NCBI RefSeq assembly: GCF_907163105.1
Contig: NZ_OU015321.1
Span: 1,937,001 to 2,001,000 of the forward strand
Length of the DNA: 64,000 bases
Source of the DNA: Cloacibacterium caeni
Lineage (GTDB): Bacteria; Bacteroidota; Bacteroidia; Flavobacteriales; Weeksellaceae
Direction of reading: 5' to 3'
The position numbers and the translations under genes are program-made. Positions 27,057 to 36,715 of the stretch are shown in pieces; the stretch's first letter is position 1, and every line of letters starts with the position of its first letter. The notes under the pieces are model-generated. The model had not been told where the DNA came from. It ran no database searches and saw only the letters and a list, made by a program, of their open reading frames with translations.

Positions 27057-30000
27057 CTACATATTCCTTCTATATTTCCCGCCCACTTCGAAAAGTGCGT
27101 TGGTAATTTGTCCGAGGGAACAATATTTTACTGCTTCCATCATCACTTCGAATAAATTTTTCTGATTAATGGCAGCCAATTGAAGTTTCTGCAACCATTC
27201 TTGTGTTTTATCTTCGTTGGATTTTTGGAAATTCTCTAAATTCTGAATCTGCAATTGCTTTTCTTCTTCAGTAGAACGAATTACTTCTCCTGGTAAAACC
27301 GTTGGCGAACCATCTTTTCCGAGGAAAGTATTCACGCCAATAATTGGATATTCTCCCGTATGTTTCATCCATTCATAATGCATCGATTCCTCCTGAATTT
27401 TAGAACGCTGATACATGGTTTCCATTGCTCCTAGAACTCCGCCTCGTTCTGTAATTCTGTCAAATTCTGCATAAACTGCTTCTTCTACCAAATCCGTCAA
27501 TTCTTCAATAATGAAAGAACCTTGAAGCGGATTTTCATTTTTCGCTAAACCTAATTCTTTGTTGATAATCAACTGAATTGCCATTGCTCTCCTCACAGAT
27601 TCTTCGGTTGGTGTAGTAATTGCTTCATCATAAGCATTGGTATGCAGCGAGTTACAGTTGTCATAAATTGCGTACAACGCTTGAAGCGTAGTTCTGATAT
27701 CGTTAAAATCAATTTCTTGTGCGTGAAGTGAACGACCAGAAGTCTGAATGTGATATTTCAACATTTGGCTTCTTTCATCAGCTCCATATTTAAGTTTCAT
27801 TGCTTTTGCCCAAATTCTTCTCGCTACTCTACCGATTACCGCATATTCTGGATCAATTCCGTTAGAGAAAAAGAAAGATAAATTCGGTGCAAAATCATTG
27901 ACATCCATTCCTCGGCTCAAATAATATTCCACATAGGTGAAACCATTTGCCAATGTAAATGCCAACTGAGAAATTGGATTTGCGCCAGCTTCGGCAATAT
28001 GGTAACCAGAAATAGAAACCGAGTAGAAATTTCTCACTTTATTTTGAATGAAATATTCCTGAACATCGCCCATTAATCTCAAGGCAAATTCCGTAGAGAA
28101 AATACAAGTATTTTGTGCTTGATCTTCCTTCAAAATATCTGCTTGAACTGTTCCACGAACCGTTGCAATAGTTTCTGTTTTTATCTTTTGATACGTTTCT
28201 GCATCTACAATTTCATCACCAGTTAAACCTAGAAGTTTTAAACCCAATCCGTTATTAGACTCTGGCAAATTACCGTTATAAGCTGGTCTTTTTAAGCCTT
28301 TATCATCGTATTTTTCTTTCAACTTTGCCTCGACCTTGTTCTCAAACTCTGCCTTAACCTCTGCCTCAACCTGATTAATATATTTTTCTACGTTTTGGTC
28401 GATGGCTGCATTCATAAAAAATGCCAACAACATTGGAGCTGGACCGTTAATCGTCATCGAAACTGAAGTCAATGCATTGATTAAATCAAAACCAGAATAT
28501 AATTTTTTAGCATCATCTAAAGTCGCGATAGAAACTCCCGCATTTCCAATTTTTCCGTAAATATCTGGCGGGTAAGCAGGATCTTGACCATATAAAGTCA
28601 CAGAATCAAACGCTGTAGAAAGTCTTTTCGCAGGCATTTCCGCAGAAACGTAGTGGAATCTTCTGTTGGTACGTTCTGGACCGCCTTCTCCAGCAAACAT
28701 TCTGGTTGGATCTTCACCTGTTCTCTTGAAAGGATAAATTCCCGAAGTGTAAGGAAACGCCCCTGGAACGTTTTCCTGACCTTTCCAACGGATTAAATCG
28801 CCCCAATCTTGGAATTTTGGCAAAGCAATTTTTGGAATTTTAAGATGCGAAAGTGATTCGTATTTGGTTTCTACCTTAATTTCTTTTCCACGAACTAAAT
28901 AAGAGAAACTATCTTGTTGCATTTCTTCTTTGAAGTGATGCCAACCTTGAAGGAACAACCTGTTTTCCTCCGAAAGTTCTTTTTTAGTTTTTAGGAAAAC
29001 TTTTTCAAGTTTATCAGTAGTATGTTCATCATCTGTAATCAGTGCTTTAGCACCATCGATAAGGTACATTTTCTTAGCAATTAGCGCTTGTTCCTCAACT
29101 TGTTTATCGTAATTTTTATTATTGTCTACGATTTCAGAAAGATAACGAACTCTTTTCGGTGGAATAATGGTAGATTCTTCCGAAACATTTTGTTCTTCGT
29201 ATGATTTTAGATCTAATGAAGTGAATTTAGCATTTACTTTTTCAACCAATGCATTGTACAAAGCGGTAGTTCCCCAATCGTTAAACTGACTTGCCTTCGT
29301 AGAAAAAACCGGCATTTCTTCTAATGGCGTTTCCCACAAATGGTGGTTACGCTGAAACTGTTTTCTCACCGCTTGAATCGCATCTAAAGCTCCTCTTTTG
29401 TCAGATTTATTCAATGCGATTAAATCTGCATAATCTAACATATCAATTTTTTCTAACTGAGTAGAAGCACCATATTCTGGCGTCATTACATACATAGAAA
29501 CATCTGCAATTTCAGTAATTTCTGAACCAGACTGACCAATTCCCGAAGTTTCTAAAATAATAATATCTGGATTTGAAATCTTCAAAACATCTAATGCAGA
29601 ATGAATGTAAGGCGAAACCGAAACATTGTTCTCACGAGTTGCCATAGAACGCATGTAAACTCTAGAATCATTGATGGAATTCATTCTGATTCTATCACCA
29701 AGAAGCGCACCTCCTGTTTTCTTTTTACTTGGGTCAACAGAAATAATCGCAATTTTTTTATCTGCGTTTGCTCTTAAAAATCTACGCACCAATTCATCTG
29801 TTAATGAAGATTTACCAGCGCCTCCAGTTCCTGTAATCCCGATGATGGGAATATTGAAATGTTTTGCTTTTCCTTTTAATGCTTCCACCAATTCTGGTTT
29901 CTCATCTGAGAAATTTTCAACGGCAGAAATTACTTGCGCAATAGATTTAGCATCTTCAAATTTGATATTTTCGATATCAGAAACGGTGATATTTTCGCCT

Positions 30001-30437
30001 GTAGCAAAATCAGATTTTTGAACTAAATCATCAATCATTCCTTGCAATCCCATTTCTCTACCATCATCTGGAGAATAAATTCTGTCGATTCCGTACTCCA
30101 TTAAATCTTTAATTTCTTCGGGAAGAATTACTCCACCACCTCCACCAAAAATTTTGATTTGAGGAGAGTTCTTCTCACGAAGTAAATCATAGATGTATTT
30201 AAAATATTCATTGTGACCGCCTTGATAAGACGTAAGTGCAATAGCGTTTGCATCTTCTTGAATAGCACAGTTTACTACTTCTTCTGCGGATTTATCATGA
30301 CCAAGGTGAATAACTTCGCATCCTGTTCCTTGAATCACTCTTCGCATAATGTTAATGGCAGCGTCGTGTCCGTCAAAAAGTGAGGCTGCTGTAACTACTC
30401 TTACCTTATTGTTAGGTTGATATTTTTGGGTTTCCAT
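27057..30437 (-). CDS. icmF: Fused isobutyryl-CoA mutase IcmF (B12-binding, G-protein chaperone and mutase domains)
   Basis: IcmF rearranges isobutyryl-CoA and butyryl-CoA using adenosylcobalamin; its built-in GTPase protects and loads the cofactor. From the ATG at 30437 it has 1126 residues. The first domain is B12-binding (about 10-140, DGHD with the cobalt ligand His24). Next is a MeaB-type GTPase (about 195-440, P-loop GTGGAGKSS at 203-211). Last is the mutase TIM barrel (about 510-1090) with the IcmF-typical [12 protein letters not shown] and [13 protein letters not shown]. An in-frame TTG further upstream lies inside the promoter element TATCTTTG, so the ATG is the start. Related acyl-CoA mutase activity is possible. 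Confidence 0.9.
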   Translation of the reverse strand: METQKYQPNNKVRVVTAASLFDGHDAAINIMRRVIQGTGCEVIHLGHDKSAEEVVNCAIQEDANAIALTSYQGGHNEYFKYIYDLLREKNSPQIKIFGGGGGVILPEEIKDLMEYGIDRIYSPDDGREMGLQGMIDDLVQKSDFATGENITVSDIENIKFEDAKSIAQVISAVENFSDEKPELVEALKGKAKHFNIPIIGITGTGGAGKSSLTDELVRRFLRANADKKIAIISVDPSKKKTGGALLGDRIRMNSINDSRVYMRSMATRENNVSVSPYIHSALDVLKISNPDIIILETSGIGQSGSEITEIADVSMYVMTPEYGASTQLEKIDMLDYADLIALNKSDKRGALDAIQAVRKQFQRNHHLWETPLEEMPVFSTKASQFNDWGTTALYNALVEKVNAKFTSLDLKSYEEQNVSEESTIIPPKRVRYLSEIVDNNKNYDKQVEEQALIAKKMYLIDGAKALITDDEHTTDKLEKVFLKTKKELSEENRLFLQGWHHFKEEMQQDSFSYLVRGKEIKVETKYESLSHLKIPKIALPKFQDWGDLIRWKGQENVPGAFPYTSGIYPFKRTGEDPTRMFAGEGGPERTNRRFHYVSAEMPAKRLSTAFDSVTLYGQDPAYPPDIYGKIGNAGVSIATLDDAKKLYSGFDLINALTSVSMTINGPAPMLLAFFMNAAIDQNVEKYINQVEAEVKAEFENKVEAKLKEKYDDKGLKRPAYNGNLPESNNGLGLKLLGLTGDEIVDAETYQKIKTETIATVRGTVQADILKEDQAQNTCIFSTEFALRLMGDVQEYFIQNKVRNFYSVSISGYHIAEAGANPISQLAFTLANGFTYVEYYLSRGMDVNDFAPNLSFFFSNGIDPEYAVIGRVARRIWAKAMKLKYGADERSQMLKYHIQTSGRSLHAQEIDFNDIRTTLQALYAIYDNCNSLHTNAYDEAITTPTEESVRRAMAIQLIINKELGLAKNENPLQGSFIIEELTDLVEEAVYAEFDRITERGGVLGAMETMYQRSKIQEESMHYEWMKHTGEYPIIGVNTFLGKDGSPTVLPGEVIRSTEEEKQLQIQNLENFQKSNEDKTQEWLQKLQLAAINQKNLFEVMMEAVKYCSLGQITNALFEVGGKYRRNM

Positions 30438-30458
30438 AAATAACTTTTCGATAGGTCT

Positions 30459-30466
30459 CAAAGATA
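30459..30466 (-). promoter_or_regulatory. Promoter -7 element of icmF
   Basis: TATCTTTG on the minus strand, 21 nt before the chosen ATG. It overlaps the alternative TTG codon and so argues against that longer start. Confidence 0.6.
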
Positions 30467-30494
30467 GAAAAATCCCGAGAATTGAAAAATTAAG

Positions 30495-30502
30495 TATTTT
30501 TG
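30495..30502 (+). promoter_or_regulatory. Promoter -7 element of the 110-residue membrane protein gene
   Basis: TATTTTTG fits TAnnTTTG, 15 nt before the start codon. Confidence 0.45.
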
Positions 30503-30517
30503 TAAAAATTTTAAAAC

Positions 30518-30850
30518 ATGAAGAGAGTTTTATTATATACGATAGCAGGAACTTTAATCAGTTTTTTAATCAATCATTTTTTACTAGAAAGTGGCGGATT
30601 ATGGCTGGAACTTTTTTACAGTTTTGCTTTCGGTTTAGCTTGGGGAATGGCTTATTATTTAGACAATCCTGTTATTTCTTTGCCGAAAAAACTAGGAATT
30701 TCTTTTGGCGCGATGATTTTTTTAGTACTCATTGGCGCTTTCATTTTTGATTTAGAAAAGGCTTTACCTTCTGTTTTTAAGTTTTCTATAGTATTTGTGG
30801 GGTATTATTTACTGGCAAGTTTCAGAAACAACAAGTCCTTAAGAGATTGA
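30518..30850 (+). CDS. Small integral membrane protein of unknown function
   Basis: 110 residues with about four hydrophobic helices (near 4-22, 27-46, 57-76 and 85-103) separated by short loops. I do not recognise a family. It sits between the divergent icmF and the ribosomal protein operon, with a separate promoter, and there is nothing in the context to suggest a role. Confidence 0.6.
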   Translation: MKRVLLYTIAGTLISFLINHFLLESGGLWLELFYSFAFGLAWGMAYYLDNPVISLPKKLGISFGAMIFLVLIGAFIFDLEKALPSVFKFSIVFVGYYLLASFRNNKSLRD

Positions 30851-30919
30851 AAATTAATTTTTTAAGGTTAAATTTACGTTTAAATCTTGATAAAGTTTTT
30901 CAATTCCAAAAAAAATTAA

Positions 30920-30927
30920 TACCTTTG
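30920..30927 (+). promoter_or_regulatory. Promoter -7 element of the rplM-rpsI operon
   Basis: TACCTTTG fits TAnnTTTG. The start codon of rplM lies 46 nt further on, leaving a leader of about 40 nt that contains a tiny reading frame. Confidence 0.6.
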
Positions 30928-30949
30928 CACACCTTTTTAGGGGAAAATT

Positions 30950-30970
30950 ATGTTTAATCGTAAACGATAA
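30950..30970 (+). promoter_or_regulatory. Possible leader peptide MFNRKR before rplM
   Basis: ATG TTT AAT CGT AAA CGA TAA sits inside the rplM leader and ends 3 nt before the GTG start of rplM. It contains the palindrome TCGTAAACGA. It may be a chance frame, but its tight coupling to rplM would allow translational control of the GTG start. Confidence 0.3.
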
Positions 30971-30973
30971 TAA

Positions 30974-31429
30974 GTGAATACATTAAGTTACAAAACCGTA
31001 TCAGCTAACAAAGCTACCGCTAAGAAAGAATGGGTTGTGGTAGATGCAGCTGGGCAACCATTAGGAAGATTAGCTTCTAAAGTTGCAAAGATTTTGAGAG
31101 GTAAGCACAAAACGAATTACACTCCACACGTAGACTGTGGTGATAACGTGATCGTTTTGAATGCAGAACAAGTTGCTTTATCTGGCAACAAGTGGGCAGA
31201 CAAAGAATACATTTGGCATACTGGATATCCAGGTGGTCAAAAATCGTTAACTGCTGAAGAAGTGCACAAAAAAGACAATTGTAAATTGGTAGAAAAATCT
31301 GTAAAAGGAATGTTACCAAAAAACAAATTAGGAAGTGTTATCTACAAGAATTTGTATGTATACGCTGGGTCTGAGCATAAGCACGAAGCACAGCAACCAA
31401 AAGTTATTAACCTTAACGAAATTAAATAA
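30974..31429 (+). CDS. rplM: 50S ribosomal protein L13
   Basis: 151 residues; an early-assembly protein of the large subunit. The core motif [16 protein letters not shown] (about 20-35) and NVIVLNA and GNKWADKEY are typical L13. The start is GTG: the N-terminus [14 protein letters not shown] is conserved in Flavobacteriia L13, and no ATG is available there. rpsI begins 2 bp after the stop, the usual L13-S9 operon. Confidence 0.95.
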   Translation: MNTLSYKTVSANKATAKKEWVVVDAAGQPLGRLASKVAKILRGKHKTNYTPHVDCGDNVIVLNAEQVALSGNKWADKEYIWHTGYPGGQKSLTAEEVHKKDNCKLVEKSVKGMLPKNKLGSVIYKNLYVYAGSEHKHEAQQPKVINLNEIK

Positions 31430-31431
31430 TT

Positions 31432-31818
31432 ATGTCTATAGTTCACAAGATTGGAAGAAGAAAAACTTCTGTAGCTAGAGTTTACGTGAAACCAGGTACT
31501 GGTAACATCACTGTAAATGGTAAAGATGCAAAAACTTACTTCTGTACTGACATGTTAGTATATAAAGTAAACCAACCGTTCTTATTAACTGAAACTGTAG
31601 GTCAGTACGATGTTACTGTAAACGTTTTCGGTGGTGGAATTACAGGTCAAGCTGAAGCAATTAGACTAGGGATTTCTAGAGCACTATGTGCAATTAATGA
31701 AGAAAACAGATTAGCGCTTAAGCCAGCTGGTCTTCTTACTAGAGACGCTAGAATGGTAGAAAGAAAAAAACCAGGTCAGAAAAAAGCAAGAAAGAGATTC
31801 CAATTCTCAAAACGTTAA
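31432..31818 (+). CDS. rpsI: 30S ribosomal protein S9
   Basis: 128 residues with the N-terminal [15 protein letters not shown] motif and the basic C-terminal tail [17 protein letters not shown], whose last residues reach the P-site tRNA in known ribosomes. Full length. It is translationally close to rplM (2-bp gap). rpsB follows 129 bp later behind a structured leader. Confidence 0.96.
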   Translation: MSIVHKIGRRKTSVARVYVKPGTGNITVNGKDAKTYFCTDMLVYKVNQPFLLTETVGQYDVTVNVFGGGITGQAEAIRLGISRALCAINEENRLALKPAGLLTRDARMVERKKPGQKKARKRFQFSKR

Positions 31819-31878
31819 TCTTTTTTCTCGGTTTATTTACAAATTATTACAAAAATTGCCCGTTATGTTTAGCACCCA

Positions 31879-31905
31879 AACTTTACTCCCATCCAACGTA
31901 AAGTT
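31879..31905 (+). promoter_or_regulatory. Hairpin in the rpsB leader, candidate ribosomal-protein leader
   Basis: AACTTTAC (31879-31886) pairs with GTAAAGTT (31898-31905) around an 11-nt loop TCCCATCCAAC, 42 nt before rpsB. No T-run follows, so it is not a terminator. A role in S2 autoregulation is inference. Confidence 0.4.
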
Positions 31906-31947
31906 GATTGCTTAAAAGCGGAACGTAAACTAACAAAAATTAAAAAA

Positions 31948-32706
31948 ATGGCAAAAGCACAAGTTAAAGACTTATTAGAAGCAGGCGTACACTTTGGTCA
32001 CATGACTAGAAAGTGGAATCCTAATATGGCTCCATACATTTTCATGGAGAAAAACGGTATTCACATTATCGATTTGCATAAAACTGCAGTGAAATTAGAT
32101 GAAGCTTGCAACGCTTTAGAAAAAATTACTTCTGCAGGTAAAAAAGTTCTTTTCGTGGCTACTAAAAAACAAGCTAAAGAAGTAGTAGCAAAACACGCAT
32201 CAGAACTTAACATGCCTTACATCACTGAAAGATGGCCAGGTGGAATGTTAACTAACTTCGTTACAATCAGAAAAGCGGTTAAGAAAATGAACGCTATTGA
32301 TAAAATGAAGAAAGATGGTACATTCGAAACTTTATCTAAAAAAGAAAGATTACAAGTAGACAGACAAAGAGCTAACTTAGAGAAGAACTTAGGTTCTATC
32401 GCTGACATGGTTAGACTTCCTTCTGCTGTATTCGTAGTAGATATCATGAGAGAACACATCGCTGTAACTGAAGCTAAAAAATTAGGCATTCCTGTATTTG
32501 GTATCGTAGATACTAACTCAGATCCTAGAAAAGTAGACTTCGTAATTCCAGGAAACGATGATGCTTCTAAATCTATTGACATGATTCTTTCTGTAGTATC
32601 AGAATCTATCAAAGAAGGTCAATCTCAAAGAAAAGCTGATAAAGAAAAATCTAAAGAAGGTGAAAAAGTAACTGCTGATGCAGATAAAGACTTTGACGCT
32701 GAATAA
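31948..32706 (+). CDS. rpsB: 30S ribosomal protein S2
   Basis: 252 residues. The S2 signatures LLEAGVHFGHMTRKWNPNM (about 8-26) and TERWPGGMLTN (about 92-102) are clear, as is the IPVFGIVDTNSDP stretch near 180-192. The C-terminus carries a charged tail rich in Lys, Asp and Glu (about 228-252). A strong terminator follows directly. The usual partner tsf is missing downstream; instead there is a convergent secreted-protein gene, and tsf is found at 7143. Confidence 0.96.
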   Translation: MAKAQVKDLLEAGVHFGHMTRKWNPNMAPYIFMEKNGIHIIDLHKTAVKLDEACNALEKITSAGKKVLFVATKKQAKEVVAKHASELNMPYITERWPGGMLTNFVTIRKAVKKMNAIDKMKKDGTFETLSKKERLQVDRQRANLEKNLGSIADMVRLPSAVFVVDIMREHIAVTEAKKLGIPVFGIVDTNSDPRKVDFVIPGNDDASKSIDMILSVVSESIKEGQSQRKADKEKSKEGEKVTADADKDFDAE

Positions 32707-32727
32707 TTTTCCGAAGATCATACAACA

Positions 32728-32760
32728 AAAAACTCTCAAGAAATTCTTGAGAGTTTTTTT
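32728..32760. terminator. Terminator after rpsB
   Basis: AAAACTCTCAAGAA and TTCTTGAGAGTTTT form a long perfect stem with T-run, closing the L13-S9-S2 unit; it can also serve the convergent gene. Confidence 0.8.
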
Positions 32761-32774
32761 ATTATTTAAAATTT

Positions 32775-33299
32775 TTAATCTTCCATTCTTTTAATAGCTA
32801 CCAAAAGATTTTTATTCAAATCTTTTTGTGCTTCATATTGGAGCTCACATACCTTACCTGTCAATTGATACACTCCTTTCTCTACCATAATTGCATTTTG
32901 TCCATTTGCAGGAATAGGAATATTATAATTAGTCTTCCCTTCAACTTTCAAAACCATATTACATTCAGATACATTCTTCACCAGTAAAAGGCTTAAAGCG
33001 TCACTTTCATCACTTCCTAGCATTTCATTAAGCACTTGTGCTGTTAGCGCTTTTTTATTTTTTTCATTTTCAGATGTCATCAATGCTTCAAACGCTTCTT
33101 CCTCTTCCTTATCTGTTTTAGGCTTAATGATTACTTTTTTAATTTCTGCAGACTCTTGAGTAGATTTAATTTCTAATAAAGAAATCGCTTCTTTCGTAGT
33201 CACTTGACCTTTATCTATCGGCTGCTCTTTTTCCATTTTTTCTTGAGCCGACAAATGCGCGACACCTAATGCCGCAAATAAAACAATCACTCTTTTCAT
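32775..33299 (-). CDS. Secreted protein of unknown function, paralogue of the gene at 6445-7020
   Basis: 174 residues with a Sec signal peptide (1-18, HLSA-Q). A charged spacer (about 20-85) rich in Glu and Lys precedes the same C-terminal domain as the 191-residue paralogue: LLVKNVSECNMVLKVEGK (start about 103), YNIPIPANGQN and VEKGVYQLTGKVC. Two cysteines are conserved between the copies. It converges with rpsB, while the other copy is divergent from tsf. Function unknown; possibly the DUF6759 family. Confidence 0.7.
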   Translation of the reverse strand: MKRVIVLFAALGVAHLSAQEKMEKEQPIDKGQVTTKEAISLLEIKSTQESAEIKKVIIKPKTDKEEEEAFEALMTSENEKNKKALTAQVLNEMLGSDESDALSLLLVKNVSECNMVLKVEGKTNYNIPIPANGQNAIMVEKGVYQLTGKVCELQYEAQKDLNKNLLVAIKRMED

Positions 33300-33322
33300 T
33301 TTTATACTTTTTATTTCGATTT

Positions 33323-33997
33323 TTATAACCTAAACTTAATATAAGTAATTGTTTTCCCTTTCCCAGAAAACAATTCCTCATAGTAAGTCTTTATTTCTCT
33401 TAGATAGAGAGTGTCTGGTTCATATTCTGGCGCTCCATATATATCATGGTGAGCGGTTAGAATTTCGTGGCCATATCCTTGTAAAATTCCCAAAGTATAA
33501 CCATGCAGAAACTCAGAATCTGTTTTCAAATGAATAATTGCGGAAGGTTTCAGAATTTTTTTGTAGCGATTTAAAAAATCTGGATGGGTGAGTCTATGTT
33601 TCCCTCTTCTGTACTTAATCTGAGGGTCTGGAAAGGTAATCCAGATTTCATCAACTTCATTTTCATCAAAAAAGCAATCTATCAATTCTATTTGGGTGCG
33701 TAAAAAAGCTGCGTTATTTAAACCTTTTTCTACAGCTTCTTTTGCTCCAAACCAAAATCTTGCTCCTTTAATATCTACTCCGATAAAATTTTTATCAGGA
33801 AAAGCTTTTGCCATTCCTACACTATACTCACCTTTCCCACAACCAAGCTCTAGAACAATAGGATTATTGTTCTTAAAAACGCTCTCTCTCCATTTACCTT
33901 TAAGTTCAAAATCACCTAAGGCATCCTCTCTACTTGGTTGTATTACATTTGGAAGTTTTCTATTTTCTTCAAACCTTGCTAACTTATTCTTCCCCAC
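33323..33997 (-). CDS. trmB: tRNA (guanine-N7-)-methyltransferase
   Basis: TrmB makes m7G46 in the variable loop of tRNAs using S-adenosylmethionine. The 224-residue protein has the SAM-binding motif LELGCGKGEYS (about 48-58), the GVDIKGARFW segment (about 73-82) and the family-specific FPDPQIKYRRGKHRL (about 121-135). Full length. It is read from its own TAnnTTTG element and lies 23 bp upstream of the secreted-protein gene on the same strand. Confidence 0.92.
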   Translation of the reverse strand: MGKNKLARFEENRKLPNVIQPSREDALGDFELKGKWRESVFKNNNPIVLELGCGKGEYSVGMAKAFPDKNFIGVDIKGARFWFGAKEAVEKGLNNAAFLRTQIELIDCFFDENEVDEIWITFPDPQIKYRRGKHRLTHPDFLNRYKKILKPSAIIHLKTDSEFLHGYTLGILQGYGHEILTAHHDIYGAPEYEPDTLYLREIKTYYEELFSGKGKTITYIKFRL

Positions 33998-34017
33998 AAA
34001 TATTTCGATTAGGGTGA

Positions 34018-34025
34018 CAAATATA
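34018..34025 (-). promoter_or_regulatory. Promoter -7 element of trmB
   Basis: TATATTTG on the minus strand, 20 nt before the start codon. Confidence 0.5.
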
Positions 34026-34124
34026 TAAATATTTTTTTTTCAGAAAATAAAAAAAATGTTAAAAAGCGATAAAAATCATAATGATAAATGTTTTCTATTA
34101 AAAATTTCAACTAACAACTATTAG

Positions 34125-34916
34125 TTAGTTGAAAATTTCTTGAAGATGAGAGTTTCGTAATCTCTTTTGATAAATAGGCAAATATTTCTCTATAGAAACC
34201 TTTATTGCCTCATAATTAGCCACATCTAAGTAAATTTTCAAATTATCAGAAGTATATACAAATTGCAGAAAATTATCAACTAAATGAAGAGGAACCTTTA
34301 ATCTAGTAAAATAATCGTCTCCTAAATAAGCTTTAATATTTTTAATACCAATTTGCATCTTTTCGTATTCTTGAAGCCTTTGTTTTTTCTTGGCTTGACC
34401 AGAAATTACATCATAAAGACTTTCTAAACCGATACTTAAACCACCATTCGCTAAGCTTGCAACTGGAGTTATTGGCGGAGTCCCATCGCCTTTTGGAGCT
34501 GGTAAACCTATTATTTTCGCTATTTCAAGAGAAGATTTTTTAGAATCTAAAGTGCGAACATCTTTTCTAAGATTTCCTGTAGGTTTAAATCTACTCAAAA
34601 TCACTTCTTGAATTTCCCTATAAGCCACTTCGAGTTCTATCAAATTTCGAGGATTTTCAAGCAATTGAAGAGTAATTTTGATATCTTTTCGCTCCGAAAC
34701 AATTGAGGTAAATCTTATTACATCTCCTACTTTTGCAGGAATTTTAAATTCTCCAGTATAAGAAGTAAGATAAGTTCTCTGTTCATTAAGATTGGTAACA
34801 TAAATCTGGTTGAGATAGAAAGAAGATTTATCTCGCATGAAAAGAGTTCCAGAAAAAGTTTGAGCGCTTATTGAAGTTAAAAACAGCAAACAGCTTAGTA
34901 ATAAAATTCGCTTCAT
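34125..34916 (-). CDS. Secreted protein with a carboxypeptidase-regulatory-like domain
   Basis: 263 residues. Signal peptide 1-18 (SISA-Q). Residues about 20-90 resemble the CarboxypepD_reg-like beta-sandwich (FSGTLFMRDKS, TYTGEF-type turn, GDVIRF) that in Bacteroidota precedes many envelope proteins. The remaining helical part (about 95-263) has no motif I recognise. This type is common in Flavobacteriia genomes and is likely periplasmic. Function unknown. Confidence 0.65.
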   Translation of the reverse strand: MKRILLLSCLLFLTSISAQTFSGTLFMRDKSSFYLNQIYVTNLNEQRTYLTSYTGEFKIPAKVGDVIRFTSIVSERKDIKITLQLLENPRNLIELEVAYREIQEVILSRFKPTGNLRKDVRTLDSKKSSLEIAKIIGLPAPKGDGTPPITPVASLANGGLSIGLESLYDVISGQAKKKQRLQEYEKMQIGIKNIKAYLGDDYFTRLKVPLHLVDNFLQFVYTSDNLKIYLDVANYEAIKVSIEKYLPIYQKRLRNSHLQEIFN

Positions 34917-34926
34917 AAATATGTAA

Positions 34927-34934
34927 CAAAAATA
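34927..34934 (-). promoter_or_regulatory. Promoter -7 element of the carboxypeptidase-regulatory-like gene
   Basis: TATTTTTG on the minus strand, 10 nt before the start codon. Confidence 0.45.
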
Positions 34935-35110
34935 CTTTGTTTTTCGGACTAAATAAAACGTTGATAACTAAAATTTTAGTTAAACTTCTATTAAACTTTT
35001 TTTTCAACTGTTAATAATTGTTAGAAGAACTACAGGATTATAAAAAATTTTAACATTCTGGGAATTTCGCCTTATTTTAAAGCAATTTAGAGATTTTTTT
35101 GGGAGAAATT

Positions 35111-36715
35111 TTAAAACTTACTGATGATTCCCCAATGAATTTTGGTGTCTTGGAATTTAAATGGATTATTAAATTCTTGTCCGTTTGATATTTGAAAAGT
35201 CATTAAACCAATCGGTAACAAAAAATTAAAACCCAGTCCGAAACTATAAAGTTTAGAGGTCGTTTTCAATGTAGAATTTCTCACATTAGCCAATTGCCCA
35301 AAAACATCAAAAAACGCTTGATTGCTTACCAAATAACGATATTCTACTCCACCGAAAGCATAAAAATTGGTAAAAAGCGATTGCTCATTAAAACCTCGTA
35401 ATGAATTATACCCTCCAATTCTGAAAAGTTCATTAGTGGTGATTTCTCCATCTGAATCCAGCATTGCAGATTCTGCTTTCACATTGAAATAATGATTTCC
35501 TTTGAGGTGAAAATTCCGCTCTGCAAAGAGAAAATAACGGATTTGTTGAAAAGTTTTATCTAAATTTTGGTAAAAAGAACTGAGTAAATCTGCCTCGCCA
35601 ATAATTTTGGTTTTGTAAACAAAAAGCGGTTCTTCCGAAGTTTCTGTAAATTCGTAAAAAGCTCCAATTCCTTTTTTGCTAAAATCTTGCCCTGAAGTAT
35701 AAGTATCATCTAAAACCGAAGAAATTTCGATATTTCCTCTCGCTCCAATTTTTTGTTTGGACGAAAGATGAAAATACAACGCTGGACGAAATTTCACATT
35801 GGCAAAAGTAGAATCTTGGCGATAAATATTCATATTGAGATTCGTGCCGATGTTAGAACCAAAAAGATACGGAATATCGGTTTGTAAATCGAAGTTTTGT
35901 CCGCTTTGTTGGTTTCTTTGCCAGTACAGAGAAATGGTTTCGAAACTATTAAAAACGTTCTTCAGATTGAGATTAATGCTTCCTGTGAAAGTAAATTTCT
36001 TATTATCATTATTCCCAAAACCTATAATTCCATCAAAATTATTGGATTTTTTCTTCTGAAAAGTAAGGTAAATTTGTGTAGAATCTTTTGTGAAAAGGGT
36101 TTGCGGAGTTTTTTCTAACATCAAAAATGGATGATTTTCTAACCGATAATTGATTTTCAACAGATTAACATCATCATACGTTTTCCCTACAAATTCTTTT
36201 TCTAAATTCTTGACAAAACGTTTCGGAACTTTGGTGAATCCTTGTAAAACAAAACCATTGATTACTCTTTTATCACCTTTAAAAATAGAGATTTCAACTT
36301 TCGGAACATCATTTTCAAATCCTAAAAATTGTGTTTTCACTCGGTTGAATGCAAAACCTTCGTCTGTATATTTTTGATTGATAACTTGTTTGAGAGAATC
36401 TAAATTTTTGGTAAAAATCTCTGATTTTGATTTTAAAAACAAAGCAGTTTCTGACGAAAATTTCACTTTGGCTTCATTGAAATTTTTGCCTTTATCAAAA
36501 TTGATTTTGGTGATTTTGCCAGCTTTTTCTACGTTTAAAATTTTAGTAAAATAGTAATTGTTTTCCGCCAAAGAATCTAGAAATTTCACTGCAGAAAGTG
36601 AGTCTTTTTTTACAAATTCTTTTTTTGTTTGAGCATCTATTAAGATGAATTGTTTCTGTTGGGATTTCAGAAAAAAAGGAAGAAAAATTAGGAATATGTA
36701 TAGATTTTTTTTCAC
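35111..36715 (-). CDS. Omp85/TamA-like outer membrane barrel protein
   Basis: 534 residues from the GTG at 36715, which gives a clean signal peptide MKKNLYIFLIFLPFFLKS; a TTG four codons upstream is less likely. Residues about 85-215 hold POTRA-like repeats, and about 225-534 a 16-strand-type barrel. The hallmark lid-loop motif RIGGYNSLRGF (near 435-445) and the C-terminal phenylalanine of outer-membrane barrels are present. It is shorter than BamA (about 800) and has fewer POTRA domains, so a TamA- or TpsB-like role is more likely than the core Bam insertase. No partner gene lies next to it. Confidence 0.82.
   Translation of the reverse strand: MKKNLYIFLIFLPFFLKSQQKQFILIDAQTKKEFVKKDSLSAVKFLDSLAENNYYFTKILNVEKAGKITKINFDKGKNFNEAKVKFSSETALFLKSKSEIFTKNLDSLKQVINQKYTDEGFAFNRVKTQFLGFENDVPKVEISIFKGDKRVINGFVLQGFTKVPKRFVKNLEKEFVGKTYDDVNLLKINYRLENHPFLMLEKTPQTLFTKDSTQIYLTFQKKKSNNFDGIIGFGNNDNKKFTFTGSINLNLKNVFNSFETISLYWQRNQQSGQNFDLQTDIPYLFGSNIGTNLNMNIYRQDSTFANVKFRPALYFHLSSKQKIGARGNIEISSVLDDTYTSGQDFSKKGIGAFYEFTETSEEPLFVYKTKIIGEADLLSSFYQNLDKTFQQIRYFLFAERNFHLKGNHYFNVKAESAMLDSDGEITTNELFRIGGYNSLRGFNEQSLFTNFYAFGGVEYRYLVSNQAFFDVFGQLANVRNSTLKTTSKLYSFGLGFNFLLPIGLMTFQISNGQEFNNPFKFQDTKIHWGIISKF

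Noticed and set aside
29671-30021. 116-codon open frame antisense to icmF
   Set aside because: It lies inside the conserved GTPase domain of icmF on the other strand and has no start signal or motif.
30438-30461. Longer N-terminus for icmF from a TTG
   Set aside because: The TTG lies inside the promoter element TATCTTTG, so it would not be transcribed.
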